Shown piece after piece: positions 24,656 to 30,211 of a stretch of 30,211 nucleotides of DNA (position 1 is its first letter; each line of letters starts with the position of its first letter). The notes beneath the pieces were generated by a model, which ran no database searches, had not been told where the DNA came from, and saw only the letters and a list, made by a program, of their open reading frames with translations. This DNA comes from SIG299 sp964632165 (GTDB taxonomy: Bacteria > Bacillota > Clostridia > Lachnospirales > Lachnospiraceae), in the NCBI GenBank assembly GCA_964632165.1, contig CAZWCZ010000025.1, positions 1-30,211 of the forward strand. The letters are read 5' to 3'. Both the position numbers and the translations under genes were made by a program.

Positions 24656-24719
24656 AATCAAATCCTCCATTTCTTTTCCTTTCTTAACATTTCTTTTTTT
24701 AATTCTTTCAAACTCTTTT

Positions 24720-25478
24720 TCAGGCTTCTTCCTCGCCAAAACACTGAGCAATAAATACCATCGTCAGCATACAGAACACATAGGACTGGATCGCACCGGA
24801 GAACACGTCAAAATAAGCGTGCAGTCCGCCGAAGATCGGCCAGATGAAACATTGTAACAATTTAGGAAGCAGTCCGTACAACAGCCCCATCATTACCGTT
24901 CCTGATAAAATATTTCCAAACAGACGTAATGACATGGAAACCGGCGTTGCCAGTTCACCGATGATATTGATCGGCGTCAGCAGCAGCGGTTGGAACAGCT
25001 TTCCGATATGCCCTGCTTTTTCATACTTAAATCCCGTGTAGTGGATCACACCGAATGTGATCAATGCAAGGCCAAACGTCACGCCATAATCTGCCGTAGG
25101 AGCTCTCAGTCCAAACAGGCCGGACAGGTTCGCCACGATCAGGAACGAAAACAGTGTGCCGATATAATTGGAAAATTTCCACCCGTGTTTTTCTCCCATA
25201 TTGGCTCTTGTCAAACCATCTACGGCCTCTACCAGATATTCAATGATATTTAAAAACATCCCCGGAACTTTCTCCGGATCTGCTTTTCGTATCACGCAAT
25301 TTGCAATAAGTGCAAACACCGTCATCGTCAGAACCACCAAAAGAAGACTGATATGCGTAGTTGTGATCCATAGTTCCTGACCAAACAGTTCATACCGGAT
25401 CAAACCGTCCACACCAAACGTAACTTCGTCACCGGTCGCTGCCAGCACTGCCGTTTGAAAGACACTCCCTGGTCCCAC
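24720..25478 (-). CDS. atpB: F1Fo ATP synthase a subunit
   Basis: AtpB is the membrane stator subunit that forms the ion half-channels. The 252 residues show several membrane helices and the essential arginine R185 in SMSLRLFGNILSG, plus GELATPVS in the helix before it. The start is GTG 25478, with GGAGGG about 8 nt upstream. This start places the first 50 nt inside the end of the AtpI-like gene. The N-terminus looks like a short leader (AVLAATGDEVTFGVDG) before the first helix. Confidence 0.94.
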   Translation of the reverse strand: MGPGSVFQTAVLAATGDEVTFGVDGLIRYELFGQELWITTTHISLLLVVLTMTVFALIANCVIRKADPEKVPGMFLNIIEYLVEAVDGLTRANMGEKHGWKFSNYIGTLFSFLIVANLSGLFGLRAPTADYGVTFGLALITFGVIHYTGFKYEKAGHIGKLFQPLLLTPINIIGELATPVSMSLRLFGNILSGTVMMGLLYGLLPKLLQCFIWPIFGGLHAYFDVFSGAIQSYVFCMLTMVFIAQCFGEEEA

Positions 25479-25968
25479 TTTCTCTCCCTCCTTTATTTTT
25501 AATTTTTTTACTTGCTTTATGGGTTATCGGCTGCAGATATGCCGAAAACTTCAGATTCAGTATCCCGATCATCACCCCGATGACGGAAAGATATTGCGGC
25601 AAAAGGGCAGCTGTGATCAAAGCAGCTATCATAAAAAACATCCTTGTTCCGACAGATGCGCTGACTTTCTTCCTTGCCGTTACTTCATCATAAAGAATGG
25701 ATTCCTCAAATGTGTGATGCATATGGATCGCAAGCAGCATCGCAACCACGCTTCCAAACCAGATGCCAAGCGTATACGCCAGCTTATCTTCTACAAAAAA
25801 ATTCCCCGCCATAAACAAAACGGCAAACAGAAAAATCCCGACGATCAGCTCGTTTCTCGTTGTCCCGGCACTTAACGGTTCCTCATCCGGAACAGGTTCT
25901 GTCACTTCCTCTTCCTCCCCAGGATATGCGGCCTCATAAAGTTCTTCCAGATAAGGATTCTTCCTCAT
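25429..25968 (-). CDS. atpI: ATP synthase assembly protein I (AtpI-like)
   Basis: AtpI proteins help assemble the c-ring and are encoded just before atpB. This 179-residue protein has an acidic N-terminus (YPGEEEEVTEPVPDEE), then four hydrophobic helices (about 40-58, 66-82, 110-122 and 125-145) and a basic C-terminal tail (THKASKKIKNKGG). Sequence identity within the family is low, so the assignment rests on position, topology and length. Its last 50 nt overlap atpB, so the tail sequence (GRESGTRECLS) is constrained by the atpB start. It starts 4 nt after the AtpZ-like gene ends. Confidence 0.8.
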   Translation of the reverse strand: MRKNPYLEELYEAAYPGEEEEVTEPVPDEEPLSAGTTRNELIVGIFLFAVLFMAGNFFVEDKLAYTLGIWFGSVVAMLLAIHMHHTFEESILYDEVTARKKVSASVGTRMFFMIAALITAALLPQYLSVIGVMIGILNLKFSAYLQPITHKASKKIKNKGGRESGTRECLSNGSAGSDR

Positions 25969-25972
25969 AATG

Positions 25973-26272
25973 CTATTTCTCCAATCTCTTTCTTTTTTCC
26001 CGGTTTCTCTCTCCTGCCTTTTTTAGATTTTCAATATAGGCAAGTTCCTCATCCTCTTTCTTTTTCTCCTTCATATACAGGCTTTTCGTCAGATAATATA
26101 TATTTCTTATTGCTGCCCCGATTCCAAGAAGCAAAAAGACCGGTACAAAATATATCGTGGAACAAAGTTCATTCAAATATACACCCAGAAACAGGCATAA
26201 AAAAATCGGAACAAGTAAAGAAATGCTGATTTGTGATACCATCATAAGACTTTTGCGAATGTCCTTGTTCAT
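25973..26272 (-). CDS. atpZ: AtpZ/AtpI family small membrane protein (PF09527-like)
   Basis: This protein of about 99 residues has two membrane helices (about 10-32 and 40-58; SQISISLLVPIFLCLFLGVYLN, FVPVFLLLGIGAAIRN) and a highly charged C-terminus (KKKEDEELAYIENL, KRKRLEK). This is the AtpZ type, first gene of the atp operon in many Firmicutes, with a proposed role in ATP synthase assembly or Mg2+/Ca2+ transport. I chose ATG 26272 (MNKDIRK), which has GGAGGAGA about 6 nt upstream, over an earlier ATG at 26302 with no such site. It begins the operon after the divergent regulatory region. Confidence 0.82.
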   Translation of the reverse strand: MNKDIRKSLMMVSQISISLLVPIFLCLFLGVYLNELCSTIYFVPVFLLLGIGAAIRNIYYLTKSLYMKEKKKEDEELAYIENLKKAGERNREKRKRLEK

Positions 26273-26409
26273 TTTCTGTCTCCTCCCCAATATTGTTTTC
26301 ATTTTACCATAATTTAAATTTAAAATATATATCTTTCGGTTAATTTTTTTACATTTTTCTTTTTTATTGAATAAAGTTTATCAGATTTTAATTTTTTATC
26401 TTTTCATAA
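26273..26409 (-). promoter_or_regulatory. Upstream region of the atp operon, probable promoter
   Basis: This AT-rich stretch separates the divergent atpZ and trkA genes. On the minus strand TAAAAT at 26301-26306 could be a -10 box about 30 nt before atpZ, with an AT-only region upstream (TATATATTTTAAATTTAAATT) that might act as an UP element. The hexamer at the -35 distance (TATATT) is poor, so the exact promoter is uncertain. No riboswitch-like structure was seen. Confidence 0.4.
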
Positions 26410-26438
26410 GTGACAGTTTTTAAAGTTCGTGGTAAAAT
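26410..26438 (+). promoter_or_regulatory. Sigma-A type promoter of trkA
   Basis: GTGACA (26410-26415, 5 of 6 to TTGACA) and TAAAAT (26433-26438, 5 of 6 to TATAAT) are 17 nt apart. Transcription would begin near 26445, giving a leader of about 40 nt that ends with the ribosome-binding site AAAGGAGG, 5 nt before the ATG at 26486. Confidence 0.7.
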
Positions 26439-26485
26439 AACTTACACAATTACTCTTACAATGGTTTATCCCAAAGGAGGCTTGT

Positions 26486-27856
26486 ATGAAAATCATTATC
26501 GTGGGCTGCGGCAAAGTAGGTTATGCCCTTGCGCAGCAGTTGAACGAAGAAGGACATGAAATTACATTAATAGATAAAGATGCGGAACGTCTGCAGCCGG
26601 CGATTGACAATTTGGATGTACAGGTACTGGTCGGAAACGGCACCAGTTTTCTGGCACAGCAAGAAGCCGGAGCAGAGTCCGCCGATCTTCTGATCGCCGT
26701 TACCAGCGAAGATGAAGTAAATTTGATCAGCTGCCTGATCGCAAAAAAATTTAGCAACTGCCGCACCATAGCACGCGTACGAAATCCGGAATATTTTCCT
26801 GAAATCGACTACCTGAAATCCTGTATGGGTATTTCCCTGATCATTAACCCGGAACATGCCGCAGCCCAGGAAATCGCCCGGCTCATTCAAGTGCCGGACG
26901 CCATGGAAATCGACTCCTTTGCAAAAGGACGTGTTGATTTGCTGCGTGTTGCCATTTCTGAAAATTCTCCTTTACACAACATGAAAGTTTTGGAGTTTTC
27001 TAAAAAATTCGATCATGAGATCCTCATCTGCATTCTGGAGCACGAACACGAGATCATCATCCCAAACGGCAACAGTATCCTTCGTGCCGGAGACAATATT
27101 TCCGTTATCATGCCAAGTGCTAAGATCCCGTTGTTCTACCGGATGAGTAAACTGTCTACCATTGGCGAGGTATCCAATGTTATGATCGCCGGAGGCGGCA
27201 CCATGGCCTACTACCTGGCACAAATACTTGAAAAATCCAATGTTCAGGTGAAAATTGTGGAAAAAGATAAAGAACGCAGCCGTTTTTTAAGCCTTGCACT
27301 TCCGAAGGCAATGATCATCAACGCAGATGCCACTGTGCACGAAGATCTTCTGGAAGAAGGTCTTTCCGGCATGGACGCATTTGTCGCATTAACCACTGTG
27401 GACGAAACCAACATTTTTCTTTCCCTTTTTGCAAACAAAGCAGCTCCGGTCTGCAAAAAGATCACAAAGCTCAGCAAAATGGCACACGATGACATTATTG
27501 ACGAACTTCCTGTCGGCAGTATTATCTCTGCACGTGATACAACAACCGAATATATTCTCCAATACGTCCGCTCTCTCAACAATTCCTACGGAAGTAAAGT
27601 AGAGTCTCTTTACCGCCTTATGGACAACCGTGTAGAGGCTTTGGAATTCCACGTCAGCGAAAACAGTCCTGTGATCGGGATTCCGTTACAGTCTCTTTCT
27701 TTAAAGAAAAACCTTCTTCTCTGCACCATTGTGCGTGGCAACAAGATCATTACTCCGTCCGGTCGGGATACCATTGAACTGGATGATACCGTCATTGTTG
27801 TTACTACGAATCGCGGTCTGGAAGATATTTCAGATATTTTAGCCGAAAAAATCTGA
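26486..27856 (+). CDS. trkA: Trk system potassium transport protein TrkA (two RCK domains)
   Basis: TrkA is the cytoplasmic regulatory subunit that binds NAD(H) and ATP and opens TrkH for K+ uptake. The 456 residues hold two repeats of an RCK Rossmann domain plus a TrkA_C domain. RCK1 is about 1-125 (GCGKVGYALAQQL, LIDKDAERL, NGTS) and its TrkA_C about 140-215. RCK2 is about 228-345 (AGGGTMAYYLAQIL, VEKDKERS), with the second TrkA_C at about 370-456. Both glycine-rich nucleotide loops are intact. The start follows AAAGGAGG. trkH follows 73 nt later in the same direction. Confidence 0.95.
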   Translation: MKIIIVGCGKVGYALAQQLNEEGHEITLIDKDAERLQPAIDNLDVQVLVGNGTSFLAQQEAGAESADLLIAVTSEDEVNLISCLIAKKFSNCRTIARVRNPEYFPEIDYLKSCMGISLIINPEHAAAQEIARLIQVPDAMEIDSFAKGRVDLLRVAISENSPLHNMKVLEFSKKFDHEILICILEHEHEIIIPNGNSILRAGDNISVIMPSAKIPLFYRMSKLSTIGEVSNVMIAGGGTMAYYLAQILEKSNVQVKIVEKDKERSRFLSLALPKAMIINADATVHEDLLEEGLSGMDAFVALTTVDETNIFLSLFANKAAPVCKKITKLSKMAHDDIIDELPVGSIISARDTTTEYILQYVRSLNNSYGSKVESLYRLMDNRVEALEFHVSENSPVIGIPLQSLSLKKNLLLCTIVRGNKIITPSGRDTIELDDTVIVVTTNRGLEDISDILAEKI

Positions 27857-27929
27857 TCCTATTCTTCTCTGTGCTCCGGCACACCGCCCGCTCTGTCTAA
27901 AAATTCTATTAAAGAAAAAGAGGAAGCTT

Positions 27930-29369
27930 ATGAACCGTAAAATTATCTTTAAAATCCTCGGATGGGTATTCGGTCTGCAGGGAGTCTTCATGATACCTTC
28001 CTGCCTGGTCGGTCTTATTTACAGGGAATATACCGATGCATTGATCTATTTGTCAGTCGCCTTATTCTGTTCCCTTGTCGGTTTTTTGCTCCGGCGCATA
28101 AAGATAGAAAGCTCTACTTTCTATGCAAAAGAGGGATTTGTTGCCGTTGCTCTCAGCTGGATCATCCTTAGTATGACGGGAGCCCTCCCGTTCGTATTAA
28201 ACGGAGACATTCCATCCTATACCGATGCTCTGTTTGAAATCATTTCCGGTTACACCACGACCGGTTCCAGCATTCTGACCGATGTAGAGGCTCTGTCATA
28301 CAGTAATCTTTTCTTCCGCAGTTTCAGTCACTGGATTGGAGGCATGGGTGTTCTGGTCTTTATCCTTGCCATTCTCCCCATGACGGGCGGTTCCACCATG
28401 AATCTGTTGAAAGCTGAATCTCCCGGACCAAGTGTCAGTAAACTTGTACCAAAAATGCAGCAGACTGCCTTTCTTCTGTATGCCATTTATTTTGTTCTGA
28501 CGATTGCGGAGATCGTTTTTCTCCTGCTAGGCGGAATGCCTTTATTTGATGCTCTATGTCATGCGTTCGGCACTGCAGGCACCGGGGGATTCGGGATTAA
28601 AAACAACAGTGTTGCCGGATACTCTCCGTATCTGCAGTCAGTCATCACCATATTCCTTATCTTGTTTGGCGTAAATTTTACCTTTTACTATTACATTCTG
28701 ATCCGCAGGATAAAAGATGCTTTCCGCATGGAAGAAGTCCGCTGGTATTTCGCCATTCTGGTCGGTGCAACATTCCTTATTTTGATCAATCTGGCTGCAA
28801 ACGGGTATTCTGCCGGAAAATCATTCCTGCATGTAGTTTTCCAGGTTGCCTCAATTATGACAACCGCAGGTTTTTCCACTACGGATTTTAATCTCTGGCC
28901 GGAATTTTCTAAAGGAATTTTGGTCTGTCTTATGTTTGTCGGTGCCTGCGCCGGTTCCACCGGAGGTGGCATCAAAGTATCTCGTATCATGCTCTATTTA
29001 AAGCAGATGCGAAAAGAACTGACACAGCAGATCCATCCCCGCCGTGTTCATGTCATCAAAATGGACAGCAAAGAAGTTCCGCATGCTCAGGCGCACTCCT
29101 GCAACGTGCTCTTAATGACTTATTTTATTATTTTTATCACATCCTGTCTGTTGATCTCACTGGATGGCTTCGATCTGACAACAAATTTTACGGCAGTTCT
29201 TGCTACTTTAAATAACATCGGTCCCGGACTTAACATGGTCGGTCCGATGGGGAATTTTTCTGAGTTTTCTGTCCTCTCCAAATATGTCATGATGTTTGAC
29301 ATGCTTGCCGGACGACTTGAACTTTTCCCGATGCTTTTGCTGTTTTATCCGTCTACCTGGAAAAAATGA
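27930..29369 (+). CDS. trkH: Trk system potassium transporter TrkH
   Basis: TrkH is the K+-conducting membrane subunit, with four M1-P-M2 repeats. The 479-residue protein has about 10 helices. The selectivity-loop signatures appear as GYTTTGSS (P1), FGTAGTGGFG (P2), MTTAGFST (P3) and NNIGPGLNMVGPMGNFS (P4), all keeping the key glycine. The intracellular loop with SKLVPKMQQTAF and the R-rich HPRRVHVIKMDSKEV follow the usual TrkH pattern. A GAGGAAG site is about 4 nt upstream. With trkA it forms a two-gene K+ uptake unit divergent from the atp operon. Confidence 0.94.
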   Translation: MNRKIIFKILGWVFGLQGVFMIPSCLVGLIYREYTDALIYLSVALFCSLVGFLLRRIKIESSTFYAKEGFVAVALSWIILSMTGALPFVLNGDIPSYTDALFEIISGYTTTGSSILTDVEALSYSNLFFRSFSHWIGGMGVLVFILAILPMTGGSTMNLLKAESPGPSVSKLVPKMQQTAFLLYAIYFVLTIAEIVFLLLGGMPLFDALCHAFGTAGTGGFGIKNNSVAGYSPYLQSVITIFLILFGVNFTFYYYILIRRIKDAFRMEEVRWYFAILVGATFLILINLAANGYSAGKSFLHVVFQVASIMTTAGFSTTDFNLWPEFSKGILVCLMFVGACAGSTGGGIKVSRIMLYLKQMRKELTQQIHPRRVHVIKMDSKEVPHAQAHSCNVLLMTYFIIFITSCLLISLDGFDLTTNFTAVLATLNNIGPGLNMVGPMGNFSEFSVLSKYVMMFDMLAGRLELFPMLLLFYPSTWKK

Positions 29370-29415
29370 TCTGATCTTAAGCTCTATAGAATAATCAAAC
29401 GAAAGGATGAGTACC

Positions 29416-29901
29416 ATGGATACACAACACCGTTTATACCGAAAGCGCTTTATACCGGCAGAAATGAAAGAACTGAAAGAGGATCGTATCCTGCGTTGGG
29501 ATGATGATCTTATCATTACTTCCTGGAACAGTTTCCGCCCGCGTCCCGACCTCGCCACCGGATTTTCTGCCTATTTTCGCAAAGAAGGATTTAAGGTCAG
29601 CCGCATTTACGACAAAAACGGTTCTTTCGTCCGCTGGTACTGTGATATTGTTTTTGAATCCGCAACTCCGGATGGACTCATTTTTTCTGATCTTCTGATC
29701 GATGTCATCATAGAATCGGACGGTTCCGTCCATGTTGTAGATTTGGACGAGGCTGCAGATGCTTTTACGCAAGGACTGATAACAATGGAACAACTGACCC
29801 GGGCAATGTATACTGCAGATCGACTTCTGCGCATCATCCGTCATGGCGGGTTTGATCAGCTGGTTTCCTGCCTGCAGCCCTATTTAACCGAAACCATATA
29901 A
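29416..29901 (+). CDS. DUF402 domain protein
   Basis: This protein of about 161 residues fits the DUF402 family (FomD-like fold; some members are nucleoside phosphate hydrolases). The core runs from about residue 50 to 150 (FKVSRIYDKNGSFVRWYCDIV, LLIDVIIESDGSVHVVDLDEAADA). These keep the conserved WYCDI and VDLDE acidic segments that bind metal in characterised members. A stand-alone function here is unknown. ATG 29416 has GAAAGG 9 nt upstream, better than ATG 29407, which directly abuts that site. It lies 46 nt after trkH and ends at a shared hairpin terminator. Confidence 0.82.
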   Translation: MDTQHRLYRKRFIPAEMKELKEDRILRWDDDLIITSWNSFRPRPDLATGFSAYFRKEGFKVSRIYDKNGSFVRWYCDIVFESATPDGLIFSDLLIDVIIESDGSVHVVDLDEAADAFTQGLITMEQLTRAMYTADRLLRIIRHGGFDQLVSCLQPYLTETI

Positions 29902-29945
29902 TAAAAATAGGAGAGGCAGGGTTATCTTAACTTCCTTCCTCTCCT
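29901..29945. terminator. Hairpin terminator between convergent genes
   Basis: A 12-bp stem with one mismatch (29909-29920 with 29934-29945, 13-nt loop) lies between the ends of the rightward DUF402 gene and the leftward Rpn-type gene. On the minus strand it is followed by ATTTTTAT (29901-29908), a fair T-tract, so it mainly serves the minus-strand gene. The plus-strand side (GTGTAAGATTTCT) is a weaker terminator. Confidence 0.7.
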
Positions 29946-29956
29946 GTGTAAGATTT

Positions 29957-30211
29957 CTATTGCATTTCCGACTTCAGTTTTTCATAGATCGGTAGGATAA
30001 TTTCTTCCTCTTCTTCCAGCTCCTCAGCGATCACATGGAGTGGTTTCCCCTTTGCCATCTTGCGGACGATCAGTTCTGTCAGCTTTTCTGCACGTCCTTC
30101 CTGATGACCTCTTTTAAGTCCTTCTTTTATCCCTTCTTTTATCCCTTCTTTTATCCCTTCTTCGCGTCCTTCTTCTTTTAAGTTCTTCCTTAAAACATCT
30201 TCATTGACTTC
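29957..30211 (-). CDS. C-terminus of an Rpn-type (PD-(D/E)XK) nuclease/transposase-like protein, 5' end beyond window
   Basis: An open frame reaches the right edge of the window and stops with TAG at 29957-29959. The visible 84 residues are highly charged. A run of EGIK repeats is followed by KRGHQEGRAEKLTELIVRK, then MAKGKPLHVIAEELEEEEE and a final SEMQ. This tail pattern (tandem EEG-x-x-EGIKEG plus a helical end) is typical of Rpn-family recombination-promoting nuclease/putative transposase proteins, common and multicopy in Lachnospiraceae. The PD-(D/E)XK nuclease core would lie outside the window, so the assignment is from the tail only. Confidence 0.7.
   Translation of the reverse strand, partial: EVNEDVLRKNLKEEGREEGIKEGIKEGIKEGLKRGHQEGRAEKLTELIVRKMAKGKPLHVIAEELEEEEEIILPIYEKLKSEMQ
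30120..30179 (-). repeat. 12-nt tandem repeats encoding EGIK units
   Basis: CCTTCTTTTATC on the plus strand is repeated exactly three times (30120-30131, 30132-30143, 30144-30155), followed by two diverged copies (30156-30167, 30168-30179). On the minus strand each encodes the four-residue step E-G-I-K. Because units are 12 nt, copy-number changes keep the reading frame. Confidence 0.85.

Noticed and set aside
26273..26485. Possible riboswitch upstream of trkA (for example c-di-AMP type)
   Set aside because: With the promoter at 26410-26438 the leader is only about 40 nt, too short for such a structure, and no terminator hairpin is present.

Overview
The window looks like an ordinary chromosomal segment of a low-to-mid GC Gram-positive anaerobe, most likely a Lachnospiraceae (Clostridia) species. 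This is inferred from several things: strong GGAGG ribosome-binding sites with many TTG/GTG starts; an atpZ-I-B-E-F-H-A-G-D-C operon; a MutS2/TrmL/YhaM/B12-radical-SAM gene set; extracytoplasmic proteins on long Thr-Pro or Glu-Pro linkers; and a truncated Rpn-type nuclease with an EGIK-repeat tail. No rRNA, tRNA, CRISPR array, prophage or complete insertion sequence is visible. No stretch over 300 bases lacks a gene.

Layout. Positions 26-26272 are read almost entirely leftward (minus strand) in three probable transcription units. (1) The ATP synthase operon, 26272 to 18968, ends at a strong rho-independent terminator (18913-18959). (2) A unit from 18823 to 12033 starts at a TATAAT box near 18855. 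It runs polysaccharide deacetylase-like lipoprotein, beta-CASP metallo-hydrolase, methylglyoxal synthase, a hairpin, B12-binding radical SAM protein, endonuclease III and a DEDDh exonuclease. (3) A unit from 11905 leftward has its own promoter (11971-11999). It runs a 30-residue membrane protein, an AIR-synthase/HypE-like protein, an Lrp regulator, an aminotransferase, trmL, mutS2, an OmpR-type response regulator and its histidine kinase, an HtrA-like protein that has lost its catalytic triad, yhaM, a three-hairpin intergenic element and rlmD. On the right, trkA, trkH and a DUF402 gene run rightward from a promoter at 26410-26438, divergent from the atp operon. They meet a leftward partial Rpn-type gene across a shared hairpin terminator.

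How the genes fit together. The atp operon encodes a complete F1Fo ATP synthase plus the assembly proteins AtpZ and AtpI. Its c subunit has the residues known to bind Na+ in sodium-coupled enzymes (Q32, E65, T66, Y70), so a Na+-driven enzyme is plausible, next to a TrkAH K+ uptake system. MutS2, endonuclease III and the DEDDh exonuclease are DNA-maintenance genes. RlmD, TrmL, YhaM and the beta-CASP protein are RNA modification or decay genes. The two-component system sits with the inactive HtrA-like protein and may be an envelope-sensing set.

The most unusual items are four: the ~140-bp triple-hairpin element with 12-bp flanking direct repeats in front of rlmD; the HtrA pseudoprotease; the translationally coupled HypE-like/Lrp/aminotransferase trio with no hydrogenase genes; and the small membrane protein with its own promoter. 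I did not see clear evidence of a large undescribed defence or biosynthetic system.
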